From the NCBI RefSeq assembly GCF_002879885.1, contig NZ_PNYA01000013.1:1-64000 (forward strand): DNA of 64,000 nucleotides. The letters run 5' to 3'. Position numbers and translations under genes: made by a program. Shown in pieces: positions 17,895 to 30,402 of this stretch (position 1 is its first letter; each line of letters begins with the position of its first letter). The notes beneath the pieces are model-generated. The model had not been told where the DNA came from and searched no databases. It saw only the letters and a program-made list of their open reading frames with translations. Origin of the DNA: Trinickia dabaoshanensis (lineage in GTDB: Bacteria > Pseudomonadota > Gammaproteobacteria > Burkholderiales > Burkholderiaceae).

Positions 17895-18191
17895 TCAGCG
17901 ACGTTTGATGAGGTATTGAAACGTAAAGCCGGGAAACGCGAACACGACGAACATGCTGAACGTAATCGCGTAGAACTGCCAGCCTTGATCGAAGCGGTTG
18001 CCGGCACGGGCTTCGAGAGCGAAACCCACCAAGCCGATCGCAAAGTACAGCACGATCATTTCAGCGATGCGAAGCCACGCGCTCTTGTGCGCCGCGCGCA
18101 GCGGCACGACGGCGAACAACCGCTGATTGAAGAACGGTACGTTGGCGCCCACGAGCGCCAACAACACGATGAACCAGCCTGCCGCCGACAT
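17895..18191 (-). CDS. DUF2818 family small membrane protein
   Basis: A 98-residue membrane protein with three hydrophobic segments (about residues 5-22, 42-60 and 72-92) and a basic end (LIKRR). The start at 18191 lies 2 bases after the nuoN stop, so it is translated from the nuo transcript. DUF2818 is known to me from this position in Burkholderiales. An accessory or assembly role for complex I is a reasonable guess from position only. A 7-bp hairpin overlaps its stop. Confidence 0.85.
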   Translation of the reverse strand: MSAAGWFIVLLALVGANVPFFNQRLFAVVPLRAAHKSAWLRIAEMIVLYFAIGLVGFALEARAGNRFDQGWQFYAITFSMFVVFAFPGFTFQYLIKRR

Positions 18192-18193
18192 TA

Positions 18194-19672
18194 TCAGAGG
18201 GCGACCGGCAGCGTGTGCGTGACGGCGTTCAGGCACAGCGTCATCAGCGGGCCCGGGACGATACCGAGCACCAGCACGGCGACGCCGTTCAGCACGAGCA
18301 GCCAACGGCCCGACGCATCGCTTTCCAGCGGCGACGCATCTTGCGGCGCGTCGAAGTACATGAGCTTGACGATACGCAGGTAGTAGAACGCGCCGAATAG
18401 CGACGTGATCACGGCCAACACGGCAAGCCAAGTCAAACCGGCGTTGACCGTCGATTGCAGCACGGCGAGCTTCGCATAGAAGCCGACCGTCGGCGGAATA
18501 CCGGCGAGCGAGAACATCATCGCCATCATGACGAACGCGAACACCGGGCTGCGCTTGTTCAAACCCTTGAAGTCGTCGAGCGTATCGGCCTCGAAATCGC
18601 GGCGCGCGAGCAGCATCACGATGCCGAAAGAGCCGAGCGTCGTCAGCAGATAGACGATGCTATAGAACATCGCCGAGCTGTAGGCCCCGGCCATGCCGTC
18701 GGCCTTGCCGTCGACCACGCCCGAGAGCAGGCCGAGCAGCACGAAACCCATGTTCGAGATCGCCGAATACGCGAGCATCCGCTTGACGTTGCGCTGGACG
18801 ATACCGGTGATGTTGCCCACGATCAGCGACAGCGCCGCCAGAATCGTCAGCATCTGTTGCCAGTCGCCGGCCAGCGGCAGCACGCCCATCACGAGCAGAC
18901 GCAATCCCCATGCGAACGCCGCCACCTTCGGGCCACCGCCCACGAGCAGCGTCATCGCCGTCGGCGCGCCGTGATAGACGTCGGGCACCCACATATGGAA
19001 CGGCACGGCGCCCATCTTGAACGCAATACCCGCCACGATGAAGATCACGCCGAACAGCAGCACGAACTTGTTGACGTGCCCCGAGGCGATGACCTTGAGC
19101 ACTTCCGTCAGATCGAGCGAGCCCGTCGCGCCGTAGAGCATCGACATGCCGTACAGCAGGAAGCCCGAGGCGAGCGCACCCAGCACGTAGTACTTCATGG
19201 CCGCTTCGTTCGACTGCGAGGCATCGCGGCGCAGCGCGATAGCCGCATACAGCGAGAGCGACATCAACTCGAGACCGAGATACAGCGTGAGGAAGTTGCT
19301 GCCCGAAATCATGACGAGCTGACCGAGCAGCGCGAACATGCCGAGCAGGAAGAAATCCCCGCGGAACAGATTGCGGTCTTCGAGGTACTTACGCGAATAG
19401 ATCATCGTCACCGCGTAGCCGATCGACACCACGGCCTTCATCGCACTCGCGAAACCATCCACGACGTACATGTGCGAGAAGAAATAGTGCGGCTGCGGAT
19501 CGAACACGAGCGTGGCGAACCAGATACCCGAGACGAGCGAAGCGAGCACCGCGATCAGGTACGTCAGGCGTTTGCCGGAATCGCCGGCGAACGTTTCGTT
19601 CAGCCACGCGAGGACGGCGGCCGCCATCAGCAGCCCATCGGGCAACAAGAGAGACATAGGGGCGTTTTGCAT
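18194..19672 (-). CDS. nuoN: NADH-quinone oxidoreductase subunit N
   Basis: A 492-residue antiporter-like subunit of complex I with about 14 membrane helices. Conserved Glu and Lys residues for proton translocation fall in YLGLELMSLSLYAA and in the KMGAVPFHMWVPDVY segment. It is the last of 14 structural nuo genes, all on the minus strand. Length is typical. DUF2818 follows by 2 bases. Confidence 0.96.
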   Translation of the reverse strand: MQNAPMSLLLPDGLLMAAAVLAWLNETFAGDSGKRLTYLIAVLASLVSGIWFATLVFDPQPHYFFSHMYVVDGFASAMKAVVSIGYAVTMIYSRKYLEDRNLFRGDFFLLGMFALLGQLVMISGSNFLTLYLGLELMSLSLYAAIALRRDASQSNEAAMKYYVLGALASGFLLYGMSMLYGATGSLDLTEVLKVIASGHVNKFVLLFGVIFIVAGIAFKMGAVPFHMWVPDVYHGAPTAMTLLVGGGPKVAAFAWGLRLLVMGVLPLAGDWQQMLTILAALSLIVGNITGIVQRNVKRMLAYSAISNMGFVLLGLLSGVVDGKADGMAGAYSSAMFYSIVYLLTTLGSFGIVMLLARRDFEADTLDDFKGLNKRSPVFAFVMMAMMFSLAGIPPTVGFYAKLAVLQSTVNAGLTWLAVLAVITSLFGAFYYLRIVKLMYFDAPQDASPLESDASGRWLLVLNGVAVLVLGIVPGPLMTLCLNAVTHTLPVAL

Positions 19673-19697
19673 GATCTTTTCGTTCCTCCGCTCGGCG

Positions 19698-21188
19698 TTA
19701 CTGTGACACCGGCAGCTTCGACTGCGCGACGTGGGAGAGGAGGTTTTCCACGGAGACGTGCATCACATCGGTGAAGGGCTTCGGATACACGCCCATGAAC
19801 AATGTGAAGAAGGCCAGCACGCCGAGAATGAGGTACTCGCGACAGTTGATGTCCTTGAGTTCCTTCACGTGGTCGTTCGCGATCGCACCGAAGTACACGC
19901 GCTTGTACATCCACAACGTATAGGCGGCGCCGAGAATCAGCGTGAACGCCGCGCCGAACGCGATCCAGAAGTTGAATTGGACCGCCGCGAGAATCACCAT
20001 GAACTCGCCGACGAAACCCGAGGTACCCGGTAGGCCGCAATTGGCCATCGAGAACAGCATCGCCAGCGCGGCGAACTTCGGCATCACGTTCACGACACCG
20101 CCGTAATCGGCGATCTGACGCGAGTGCATGCGGTCGTAGAGCACGCCGATGCACAGGAACATCGCGCCCGAGACGAAGCCGTGCGAGATCATCTGCACGA
20201 TCGCGCCTTCAACGCCGAGCTGATTGAAGATGAAAAAGCCCAGCGTCACGAAGCCCATGTGCGCGATCGACGAATACGCGACGAGCTTCTTCATATCGGC
20301 TTGCACCATCGCCACGAGGCCGATGTAGATCACCGCGATCAACGAGAGCGTGATGACTACGGGTGCGAGCGTATGGCTCGCGTCCGGTGCGATCGGCAGC
20401 GAGAAGCGCAGAAAACCGTACGCGCCGAGCTTCAGCATGATGGCGGCCAGTACGACCGAACCGCCCGTCGGCGCTTCCACGTGGGCGTCGGGCAACCACG
20501 TATGCACCGGCCACATCGGCACCTTCACGGCGAACGCCAGGAAGAAGGCGATGAACAGCAGCACCTGCGGCGTCATCGCGATCCGCGCGTTCTGCCACGT
20601 CGCCAAATCGAACGTACCCGTTTGGACGTACAGATAGATCAGCGCGACCAGCATCAGGAGCGAGCCGGCCAGCGTGTAGAGGAAGAACTTGAACGCGGCG
20701 TAGATCCGGTTCGGGCCGCCCCATACGCCGATGATCAGGTACATCGGGATCAGCGTGGCTTCGAAGAAGACATAGAACAGCATGCCGTCCGCGGCGCTGA
20801 ACACGCCGACCATGATCCCCGAAAGGATCAGGAACGCGGCCATGTACTGCGACACGTTCTCGGTGATCACTTCCCACCCGGCGATCACGACGATCACCGT
20901 GATGAGCGCGGTCAGCACGACGAACCACATCGAGATGCCGTCCACGCCCAAGTGATAGGTGACGTGGAAGCGTTCGATCCAGTTCGCCTGTTCGACGAAT
21001 TGCAGCGCGGCGCTGCCCGTGTCGAAACCGCTAATGAGCGGCAGCGTGACGATGAGCCCGAGAACCGAGCCGATCAGCGCCAGCCAGCGCGCGGGCCCGG
21101 GGTTCTTGTCGGAACCGATGGCGAGAACGGCCAAGCCGAAAACGATCGGCAGCCAGATCGCGGTACTTAGAATCGGAAATGAGTGCAT
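19698..21188 (-). CDS. nuoM: NADH-quinone oxidoreductase subunit M
   Basis: A 496-residue proton-pumping antiporter-like subunit of complex I. FFEATLIPMYLIIG carries the conserved Glu and VKVPMWPVHTWLPDAHVEAP the conserved Lys and loop. About 14 membrane helices are predicted. It sits between nuoL and nuoN with short gaps (15 and 25 bases) on one transcript. Confidence 0.97.
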   Translation of the reverse strand: MHSFPILSTAIWLPIVFGLAVLAIGSDKNPGPARWLALIGSVLGLIVTLPLISGFDTGSAALQFVEQANWIERFHVTYHLGVDGISMWFVVLTALITVIVVIAGWEVITENVSQYMAAFLILSGIMVGVFSAADGMLFYVFFEATLIPMYLIIGVWGGPNRIYAAFKFFLYTLAGSLLMLVALIYLYVQTGTFDLATWQNARIAMTPQVLLFIAFFLAFAVKVPMWPVHTWLPDAHVEAPTGGSVVLAAIMLKLGAYGFLRFSLPIAPDASHTLAPVVITLSLIAVIYIGLVAMVQADMKKLVAYSSIAHMGFVTLGFFIFNQLGVEGAIVQMISHGFVSGAMFLCIGVLYDRMHSRQIADYGGVVNVMPKFAALAMLFSMANCGLPGTSGFVGEFMVILAAVQFNFWIAFGAAFTLILGAAYTLWMYKRVYFGAIANDHVKELKDINCREYLILGVLAFFTLFMGVYPKPFTDVMHVSVENLLSHVAQSKLPVSQ

Positions 21189-21203
21189 TAAGTGTCCCCC
21201 GCC

Positions 21204-23282
<2,079 letters not shown>

Positions 23283-23299
23283 AACCGCAGTGCCTGAAT

Positions 23300-23605
23300 T
23301 TAACCTTTGAGCTGATCGAGATCCTCGACATTGATCGTGTCGAGGGTACGGAACAGAGTCACGAGAATCGCAAGGCCGATCGCCGCTTCAGCCGCGGCCA
23401 CCGTCAGCACGAAGAACACGAAGATCTGCCCGTGCACGTCGCCCAGGTAGTGCGAGAACGCGACGAAGTTCGTGTTCACCGCGAGCAAGATCAACTCGAT
23501 CGCCATCAAGATGATGATGACGTTGCGACGATTCAGGAAAATGCCGACGACGCCGATCGCAAACAAGATCGCGCCGAGCACGAGGTAATGAGCCAGGGTC
23601 AACAT
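23300..23605 (-). CDS. nuoK: NADH-quinone oxidoreductase subunit K
   Basis: A 101-residue subunit with three membrane helices. The conserved Glu of the E-channel lies in [12 protein letters not shown] and the second in [11 protein letters not shown]. The ATG at 23605 is preceded by GAGGAG 6 bases upstream, which decides it over a start seven codons earlier. It lies between nuoJ (17-base gap) and nuoL. Confidence 0.96.
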   Translation of the reverse strand: MLTLAHYLVLGAILFAIGVVGIFLNRRNVIIILMAIELILLAVNTNFVAFSHYLGDVHGQIFVFFVLTVAAAEAAIGLAILVTLFRTLDTINVEDLDQLKG

Positions 23606-23622
23606 GTTTTTCTCCTCGACGC

Positions 23623-24309
23623 TCAACGGTTGCTGCCGACCGCGCCCGCGCCGGCGTTCGCGTTCGGCTCGCCGGGCGCGCCTTCCGCGGTCGCCGGCAG
23701 CGTCGAACGTTCGGCCGGCATCTTCACCAAGCGCACGCGATCTTGCGCACGCACCTTCACTTGTTCGGACACGCGCTGGCGCTTGCTGTCCTTGCCCTTG
23801 CGCGCCGTCAGCGCGATGGCGGCGATGATCGCCACCAGCAGCACGAGGCCCGCCACTTCGAACGCGAACACGTAATCGGTGTAGATGATCTTGCCGATCA
23901 GGTACGTGTTCGACATCGACGATGCACCGGCAACGGCCGCGCCCGCCACCGGCGTCGTGGTCGCGCCGTAGCCGTGCCAGAGGATCAGGGCCGTTTCGAC
24001 GACGATGATCGCGCCGACGATGGTCGCCATCGGCACGAACTTCTTGAAGTCGCGGCGCAGCACGTCGAGATTGATGTCGAGCATCATCACGACGAACAGG
24101 AACAGCACCATGACCGCGCCGACGTAGAGCAGCACGAGCAAGATCGCGAGGAATTCGGCCTCGAGCAGCATCCAGATCGCGGCCGCGTTGAAGAACGCGA
24201 GCACGAGAAACAGCGCCGACCCCACCGGGTTGCGCGACGTGATCACCTTCAGGGCCGACACCGTCAGGAGCAGCGCGAAGATGTAAAACAGTACGGTCGT
24301 GAATTCCAT
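23623..24309 (-). CDS. nuoJ: NADH-quinone oxidoreductase subunit J
   Basis: A 228-residue membrane subunit. Five helices cover residues 1-175; [16 protein letters not shown] is the conserved pi-bulge helix. The last 55 residues are a basic, low-complexity cytoplasmic tail ([18 protein letters not shown], then Ala/Gly-rich) longer than in E. coli, as is usual in Burkholderiales. Confidence 0.95.
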   Translation of the reverse strand: MEFTTVLFYIFALLLTVSALKVITSRNPVGSALFLVLAFFNAAAIWMLLEAEFLAILLVLLYVGAVMVLFLFVVMMLDINLDVLRRDFKKFVPMATIVGAIIVVETALILWHGYGATTTPVAGAAVAGASSMSNTYLIGKIIYTDYVFAFEVAGLVLLVAIIAAIALTARKGKDSKRQRVSEQVKVRAQDRVRLVKMPAERSTLPATAEGAPGEPNANAGAGAVGSNR

Positions 24310-24374
24310 GATTACCGGCTCATCGTTAGCTCATCATTCAGGCGTGGTGGCAGTCGGCGCACGCCGCGCCATGC

Positions 24375-24396
24375 CGCGGCGGAGAGAACCGCCGCG
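24375..24396 (-). other. Intercistronic hairpin between nuoI and nuoJ
   Basis: An 8-bp perfect GC-only stem (24375-24382 with 24389-24396) with a 6-nt loop sits in the 125-base gap between nuoI and nuoJ, one of the longest gaps in the operon. It could modulate relative expression or mRNA decay of the two halves of the operon. Confidence 0.45.
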
Positions 24397-24434
24397 TCAC
24401 CCCAACTACGCGTAGAGCAAATGCGTCAATGCTA

Positions 24435-24923
24435 TTAACGGTACGGCGCATCGGCCGCCTTCGACGCGGCGATCTGCGTTTCGTAGCGATCGCCCACCGC
24501 AAGCAGCATGTCCTTCGTGAAGTACAAGTCGCCGCGCTTTTCCCCGTGGTACTCGAGGATGCTCGTTTCGACGATCGAATCGACGGGGCAGCTTTCCTCG
24601 CAGAATCCGCAGAAGATGCACTTGGTCAAATCGATGTCGTAGCGCGTCGTGCGGCGCGTGTTGTCCTCGCGCACTTCCGATTCGATCGTAATGGCCAGTG
24701 CCGGGCACACCGCTTCGCACAGCTTGCAGGCGATGCAACGCTCTTCGCCGTTTTCGTAACGGCGCAGCGCGTGCAGGCCTCGGAAACGCGGGGAAAGCGG
24801 TGTCTTTTCCTCGGGGAACTGCACCGTGAACTTGCGCCGGAACGTGTACTTACCCGTCAGCGCGAGCCCCTTGAGCAGCTCGGTCAGGAAAAACGTCTTG
24901 AAGAAATTTTGAATTGCATTCAT
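24435..24923 (-). CDS. nuoI: NADH-quinone oxidoreductase subunit I
   Basis: A 162-residue ferredoxin-like subunit binding two [4Fe-4S] clusters (N6a, N6b): [12 protein letters not shown] and [12 protein letters not shown]. It carries electrons from NuoG toward NuoB. The start at 24923 ([13 protein letters not shown]) matches the family; the longer frame overlaps nuoH. Gap to nuoH is 11 bases. Confidence 0.96.
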   Translation of the reverse strand: MNAIQNFFKTFFLTELLKGLALTGKYTFRRKFTVQFPEEKTPLSPRFRGLHALRRYENGEERCIACKLCEAVCPALAITIESEVREDNTRRTTRYDIDLTKCIFCGFCEESCPVDSIVETSILEYHGEKRGDLYFTKDMLLAVGDRYETQIAASKAADAPYR

Positions 24924-24934
24924 CTTGCGCGCCT

Positions 24935-25999
24935 TTATTTCCAGATGTTCAGCGGCGACATGATCCAGAAGCCGACCACGACCACCCAGAGAATGCACAC
25001 GGGCAGGAACACCTTCCAACCCAAACGCATGATCTGGTCATAGCGATAACGCGGGAACGTCGCGCGAGCCCAGATGAACACCGACAACAGCAGGAACACC
25101 TTCAGCATGAGCCAGAGGATGCCCGGGATGAACGACAGGAAGCCGAACGGTGCGCTCCAGCCACCGAGGAACAGCGTCGCGGCCAGCGCCGAGATCACGA
25201 TCATGTTGATGTACTCGGCGAGGAAGAACAGCGCGAACGCCATCCCCGAGTAATCGATCATGTGGCCCGCCACGATTTCCGACTCGCCTTCCACCACGTC
25301 GAACGGGTGACGATTCGTCTCCGCGATGCCCGAGATGAAGTAGACGACGAACACCGGCAGCAGCGGCAGCCAGTTCCACGAGAGGAACGTGACGCCGTGA
25401 TCGGCAAAGAAGCCGCGCATTTGCGAACCGACGATCGCCGACAGATTCAAGCTGCCCGAGGTCATCAGCACGACGACGAGCGCAAAACCCATCGACACTT
25501 CGTACGACACCATTTGCGCCGCGGCGCGCATCGCGCCGAGGAACGCGTACTTCGAGTTCGAGGCCCAGCCGGCGAGAATCACGCCGTAGACGCCGATCGA
25601 CGAAATCGCGATCACGTACAGCAGACCGGCGTTGATGTCGCCGAGCACCGCCTTGGCTTGGAACGGAATCACGGCCCAAACCGCGAACGCGGGCACGACC
25701 GTCATGACCGGCGCGATCAAGTAGAGCCAGCGGTTCGCGGCCGTCGGCTGAATCACTTCCTTGAGCAGCAGCTTCAGCACGTCGGCGATCGGCTGCAGCA
25801 AGCCGGCGGGACCGACGCGGTTCGGCCCCAGACGCACGTGCATCCAGCCGATGAGCTTGCGCTCCCACAGAATCAGGTACGCCACGCACAGCAAGATGGC
25901 GACGGAGACGACGACGATGCGCACGAGCGCCCACACCGTGGGCCACGCTGCGCCGAGCGCCTGAGCGCCGCCTGCGTTGATCGTATCGAACAAGCTCAT
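24935..25999 (-). CDS. nuoH: NADH-quinone oxidoreductase subunit H
   Basis: A 354-residue membrane subunit with about eight helices that forms the quinone-binding entrance with NuoB and Nuo[35 protein letters not shown] and [15 protein letters not shown] are family signatures. The start abuts the nuoG stop directly. Confidence 0.97.
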   Translation of the reverse strand: MSLFDTINAGGAQALGAAWPTVWALVRIVVVSVAILLCVAYLILWERKLIGWMHVRLGPNRVGPAGLLQPIADVLKLLLKEVIQPTAANRWLYLIAPVMTVVPAFAVWAVIPFQAKAVLGDINAGLLYVIAISSIGVYGVILAGWASNSKYAFLGAMRAAAQMVSYEVSMGFALVVVLMTSGSLNLSAIVGSQMRGFFADHGVTFLSWNWLPLLPVFVVYFISGIAETNRHPFDVVEGESEIVAGHMIDYSGMAFALFFLAEYINMIVISALAATLFLGGWSAPFGFLSFIPGILWLMLKVFLLLSVFIWARATFPRYRYDQIMRLGWKVFLPVCILWVVVVGFWIMSPLNIWK

Positions 26000-28330
26000 T
26001 TACGCCTTCTCCACCACGAGTTCACCGAACAAGCCGCCGAGCGCCGCGCCGAGCTGCGTGCCCGCCGATACGCGCACCGCCGTGTCCGCCAACGCCGCGT
26101 CGCGCGTCGCGCCGGCTTGCACCGAGCGCTCGCCCTGACGCACACGCACCGTGTCGCCTTCCTTCAATCCGAGCTTGTCGAACAGCGCGGCCGGCAGGCC
26201 GATCGCGTTCGCCGTGCGGGCGGCCATCGTCAGATGCAGCGACGGGGCGCGGCGCACGAGTGCGTCGGCGTGATAGATCGCCACATCCGCCACGCGCTCG
26301 AGCCCGCCGTTAGCGGCCACTTGCGCGCCGCGTGCAACCGCCGCGTTCGTGCGATTGTTCAAGCGCGCAGCTTCGACGCCGGCGGGCAGCGCCGCGCGGC
26401 GCACGTCTTCCACCGTATCGAAATCGAAGCCTTGCAAGCCGAGCACATTGCCGAGCACGCGCAGCACCTTCCAGCCCGGGCGCGTTTCGCCGAGCGGACG
26501 CACGACACCGTTGAACGCTTGCAGCGTGCCTTCGGCGTTGACGAACGCACCGGCCGTTTCCGTGAACGGCGCGATCGGGAGCAAGACGTCGGCATACTCG
26601 AGGCCCGTCTTGAACGGCGAGAGCACCACCACCGTTTCGGCTGCTTTGAGCGCGGCCAATGCCTCACCCGGGTTGGCCGTATCGAACTCGGGTTCGAGGT
26701 TCAGCAGCACGTAGGCCTTGCGCGGCTGCTCGAATGCGGCACGCGCATCGAGACCTTGCGCGCCGGGCAGCGCGCCGACGAGGTGAGCACCGACCGTATT
26801 CGCCGCTTCCGTGAGGAAGCCGAGCGTCGCGCCCGTTTGCTCGGCGATCCACTGCGCGAGTGCGTGGATACGCGAGAACTCGGGATGCTGAACGGCGCTG
26901 TTGCCGATCAACACGGCACGGCGTTCGCCGTTCGCGAGCGCGGCGGCGACTTCTTGCGCGGCCGCCGTGGCTTGCGCGCCGGCCACGCCTTCCGGCAATG
27001 CGACGCCGCGAGCTTGAGCGACGGCGGCGGCGACGCCGGCCAGCGCATCGAGCCATGCCGACGGCGCGGCGACGATCGTCTTCGCGGTCGGAATCAGCGA
27101 GTTGTCGCCCGACGCGTGCAGCAGGTGCAGCTTGGCGCCGCTGCGCGCGGCTTGGCGCAGACGCGAAGCCATCAGCGGATGATCGCGGCGCAGGAACGAG
27201 CCGATGACGAACGCGGCATCGATCGTCGAGAGATCGGCGAGCGGCATGCCGAGCCACGGCGCGCCTTCCGCCGTCGCCGAGAAATCGGATTGGCGCAGAC
27301 GGAAATCGACGTTGGGCGTCCCCACCGCTTGCGCGAGTTGCTTGAGCAAGAACAGCTCTTCGACCGTGCTATGCGCGCTGCCGAGCATCGCGATCGCGTT
27401 CGCGCCGTGATCGGCGGCCACGCCCTTCAGGCTCTTCGCGACGTATTCGAGCGCCGTTTGCCAATCGGTTTCGATCCAGTTGCCGCCTTGCTTGATCATC
27501 GGCTGCGTCAAACGCTCGTCGCTGTTCAGGCCTTCGTACGAGAAGCGGTCTTTATCCGAAATCCAGCACTCGTTGATCGCTTCGTTCTCGAGCGGCAACG
27601 CGCGCATGACGCGGTTGTTCTTGCTTTGAACGACGAGGTTGGCGCCGACGGAATCGTGCGGGCTCACCGACTTGCGGCGCGAGAGCTCCCACGTGCGGGC
27701 GCTGTAGCGGAACGGCTTGCTCGTGAGCGCGCCGACCGGGCACAGATCGATCATGTTGCCCGACAGTTCCGAATCCACCGTCTTGCCGACGAACGTCGTG
27801 ATTTCCGAGTGTTCGCCACGGCCGAGCATGCCGAGTTCCATGACGCCGGCCACTTCCTGACCGAACCGGACGCAGCGCGTGCAGTGAATGCAACGCGTCA
27901 TCTCTTCCATCGAGATCAGCGGACCGACGTTCTTATGGAACACGACGCGCTTTTCTTCCGAATAGCGCGACTCCGACTTGCCGTAGCCCACGGCCAAGTC
28001 CTGCAACTGGCATTCGCCGCCCTGATCGCAGATCGGGCAGTCGAGCGGGTGATTGATGAGCAGGAATTCCATCACCGATTGCTGCGCCTTGACGGCCTTG
28101 TCGGACGTCGTGCGCACGACCATGCCGGCCGACACGGGCGTCGCGCAGGCGGGCACGGCCTTCGGCATCTTCTCGACTTCGACGAGACACATGCGGCAGT
28201 TCGCCGCGATCGAAAGCTTCTTGTGATAGCAGAAGTGAGGAATGTACGTGTCGACCTTGTGCGCAGCCTGGATCACCATGCTGCCTTCAGGCACCTCGAC
28301 CTTCTTCCCGTCTATTTCAAGTTCAACCAT
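26000..28330 (-). CDS. nuoG: NADH-quinone oxidoreductase subunit G
   Basis: A 776-residue iron-sulfur subunit of the N module. The N-terminus binds a [2Fe-2S] cluster (FCYHKKLSIAANCRMC) and two [4Fe-4S] clusters (HPLDCPICDQGGECQLQD, CIHCTRCVRFGQEV). The rest is a molybdopterin-oxidoreductase-like domain without an active cofactor. The nuoF-nuoG gap (139 bases) is unusually long for this operon and holds a hairpin and a tandem repeat. Confidence 0.97.
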   Translation of the reverse strand: MVELEIDGKKVEVPEGSMVIQAAHKVDTYIPHFCYHKKLSIAANCRMCLVEVEKMPKAVPACATPVSAGMVVRTTSDKAVKAQQSVMEFLLINHPLDCPICDQGGECQLQDLAVGYGKSESRYSEEKRVVFHKNVGPLISMEEMTRCIHCTRCVRFGQEVAGVMELGMLGRGEHSEITTFVGKTVDSELSGNMIDLCPVGALTSKPFRYSARTWELSRRKSVSPHDSVGANLVVQSKNNRVMRALPLENEAINECWISDKDRFSYEGLNSDERLTQPMIKQGGNWIETDWQTALEYVAKSLKGVAADHGANAIAMLGSAHSTVEELFLLKQLAQAVGTPNVDFRLRQSDFSATAEGAPWLGMPLADLSTIDAAFVIGSFLRRDHPLMASRLRQAARSGAKLHLLHASGDNSLIPTAKTIVAAPSAWLDALAGVAAAVAQARGVALPEGVAGAQATAAAQEVAAALANGERRAVLIGNSAVQHPEFSRIHALAQWIAEQTGATLGFLTEAANTVGAHLVGALPGAQGLDARAAFEQPRKAYVLLNLEPEFDTANPGEALAALKAAETVVVLSPFKTGLEYADVLLPIAPFTETAGAFVNAEGTLQAFNGVVRPLGETRPGWKVLRVLGNVLGLQGFDFDTVEDVRRAALPAGVEAARLNNRTNAAVARGAQVAANGGLERVADVAIYHADALVRRAPSLHLTMAARTANAIGLPAALFDKLGLKEGDTVRVRQGERSVQAGATRDAALADTAVRVSAGTQLGAALGGLFGELVVEKA

Positions 28331-28379
28331 GATGGTGAATGGTCCTTAACCTATTACCGCTCAACTTTTGCTCGCTGAA

Positions 28380-28408
28380 CCGCCCACCGAAACAGTTTCG
28401 GCGGGCGG
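28380..28408 (-). other. Intercistronic hairpin between nuoF and nuoG
   Basis: Nearly continuous 13-bp complementarity with one mismatch (28380-28393 with 28395-28408) in the nuoF-nuoG gap. The centre is too tight to pair fully, so a stem of about 12 bp is realistic. It may tune nuoG expression or protect upstream mRNA. Confidence 0.45.
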
Positions 28409-28434
28409 CCCGAGTGAAGCGATGGAGTCGCGTG

Positions 28435-28476
28435 ACGCTACCTAAGCGACGCTGCGTAAGTAACGCCGCCTAAGCG
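28435..28476. repeat. Three degenerate 14-bp tandem repeats at the nuoF 3' end
   Basis: Units 28435-28448, 28449-28462 and 28463-28476 share ACGC, then TAAG at the same offset (for example ACGCTACCTAAGCG and ACGCCGCCTAAGCG). The third overlaps the nuoF stop codon. The array looks like a local slippage duplication. Confidence 0.5.
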
Positions 28477-29798
28477 AGTACCGCGTCCGCAGCGGTCGAA
28501 GCGCTCGCGTGGCCACCGACGAGGCAACGCTTGTGCTCCACGTGATATTCGAATTCGTCCCAGTAATGCTTGAGCATGCCGCGCACCGGCATCGCCGCCG
28601 CATCGCCGAGCGCGCAGATCGTGCGGCCCATGATGTTCTCGGCCACCGAATTGAGCAGATCGAGATCTTCCTTGCGGCCCTGACCGTGCTCGATGCGATT
28701 CACGACGCGATACAGCCAGCCCGTGCCTTCACGGCACGGCGTGCATTGGCCGCACGACTCTTCATAGTAGAAGTACGACAGACGCAGCAGCGAGCGCACC
28801 ATGCAGCGCGTTTCGTCCATCACGATGACGGCGCCCGAACCGAGCATCGATCCCGCCTTCGCGATCGAATCGTAGTCCAGATCCGTTTGCATCATGAGAT
28901 CGCCGGGCACGACCGGTGCCGACGAACCGCCCGGAATGACTGCCTTCAGCTTCTTGCCGCCGCGCACGCCGCCGGCCAGTTCCATCAACGTCGCGAACGG
29001 CGTGCCGAGCGGCACTTCGTAATTGCCCGGACGCTCGACGTCGCCCGACACCGAGAAAATCTTCGTGCCGCCGTTGTTCGGCTTGCCGAGCTCGAGATAT
29101 TGCTGCGGGCCGATTTCCAGCAGGAACGGCACGGCCGCGAACGTCTCGGTGTTGTTGATCGTCGTGGGCTTGCCGTACACGCCGAAGCTCGCCGGGAACG
29201 GCGGCTTGAAGCGCGGCTGACCCTTCTTGCCTTCGAGCGACTCGAGCAGCGCGGTTTCTTCGCCGCAGATGTAGGCGCCGTAACCATGGTGCGCGTACAA
29301 CTCGAACGAGAAATCCGTGCCGAGAATCTTATCGCCGAGGAAACCGGCGCGGCGGGCCTCTTCGAGCGCTTCCTCGAAGCGCTTGTAGACTTCCCAGATC
29401 TCGCCGTGAATGTAGTTGTAGCCGACCGTGATACCCATCGCATAGGCGCCGATCGCCATGCCTTCGATCAGGGCATGCGGGTTCCAGCGCAGGATGTCGC
29501 GATCCTTGAACGTACCCGGTTCGCCTTCGTCCGAATTACAGACGAGGTATTTCTGCCCCGGGAACTGACGCGGCATGAAGCTCCACTTCAGGCCCGTCGG
29601 AAAGCCCGCACCGCCGCGGCCGCGCAGGCCCGAGGCCTTGACGTCGGCGATGACTTGCTCGGGCGCGATCTTCTCTTCGAGGATACGGCGCAGCTGCTTA
29701 TAGCCGCCGCGCGCCACGTAATCTTCGAGATGCCAGTTCTCGCCGGTCAGGCCCGCGAGAATCAGGGGTTTGATGTGACGGTCGTGCAAAGACGTCAT
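28470..29798 (-). CDS. nuoF: NADH-quinone oxidoreductase subunit F
   Basis: A 442-residue NADH- and FMN-binding subunit. [16 protein letters not shown] is the NADH site, [14 protein letters not shown] the FMN site, and [15 protein letters not shown] with the later Cys the N3 [4Fe-4S] cluster. The start at 29798 overlaps the nuoE stop by 4 bases (ATGA). Longer upstream frames are shadows of nuoE. Confidence 0.97.
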   Translation of the reverse strand: MTSLHDRHIKPLILAGLTGENWHLEDYVARGGYKQLRRILEEKIAPEQVIADVKASGLRGRGGAGFPTGLKWSFMPRQFPGQKYLVCNSDEGEPGTFKDRDILRWNPHALIEGMAIGAYAMGITVGYNYIHGEIWEVYKRFEEALEEARRAGFLGDKILGTDFSFELYAHHGYGAYICGEETALLESLEGKKGQPRFKPPFPASFGVYGKPTTINNTETFAAVPFLLEIGPQQYLELGKPNNGGTKIFSVSGDVERPGNYEVPLGTPFATLMELAGGVRGGKKLKAVIPGGSSAPVVPGDLMMQTDLDYDSIAKAGSMLGSGAVIVMDETRCMVRSLLRLSYFYYEESCGQCTPCREGTGWLYRVVNRIEHGQGRKEDLDLLNSVAENIMGRTICALGDAAAMPVRGMLKHYWDEFEYHVEHKRCLVGGHASASTAADAVLA

Positions 29799-30280
29799 TT
29801 CGAAAGCTCCTCGAGCAAAGCGTCGATCTTCTCGGGGCTCATGAAGCTGCACATGCGATGGTTGTTCACGAGCAGCACCGGAGCGTCGCCGCACGAACCA
29901 AAGCACTCGCCTTCCTTGAGCGTGAACTTGCCATCGGGCGTCGTTTCGCCGAAGTCGATGCCGAGCTTCTTCTTCAGATATTCGGCCGTAGCCTCGGCGC
30001 CGCCATGCGGGCCGAGCTGGCACGGCAAATTCGTGCACAGCGTGATCTTGTGCTTACCGACGGGCGACGTCTCGTACATGGTGTAGAACGTCGCCACTTC
30101 CTGCACGGCGACGGCCGGCATGCCGAGATAGTCCGCCACGAACTGCATCAGTTCGGGCGACAGCCAGCCGTGCTCTTCCTGAGCGGTGGCCAACGCCGAC
30201 ATCACGGCGGACTGTTTCTGATCGGCGGGATATTTCGCCACCGCGCGATCGATTTCTTTCAGGCCTTCAGCTGAGATCAT
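29795..30280 (-). CDS. nuoE: NADH-quinone oxidoreductase subunit E
   Basis: A 161-residue thioredoxin-like [2Fe-2S] subunit (cluster N1a). The four Cys ligands lie in CTNLPC and CFGSCGDAP. It overlaps nuoF by 4 bases and follows nuoD with a 122-base gap. Confidence 0.96.
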   Translation of the reverse strand: MISAEGLKEIDRAVAKYPADQKQSAVMSALATAQEEHGWLSPELMQFVADYLGMPAVAVQEVATFYTMYETSPVGKHKITLCTNLPCQLGPHGGAEATAEYLKKKLGIDFGETTPDGKFTLKEGECFGSCGDAPVLLVNNHRMCSFMSPEKIDALLEELSK

Positions 30281-30402
30281 TTTGAGAACACGAACTCTTT
30301 CAATTCCTACCGAACGAAAACCTGCCGCCTTGCTCGTCGCGGCAGACCCGGCGCGCGGCGAGACGCGTATCGGCGACTCGCATGCAGCGCGCCGTGCGGC
30401 GC

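Noticed and set aside
24914-28378. A 1154-codon open frame on the plus strand opposite nuoG and nuoH.
   Set aside because: Arg/His-rich composition and exact overlap with certain nuo genes on the other strand show it is a high-GC mirror frame. The same applies to 21192-23279, 30382-32709 and 36086-38452.
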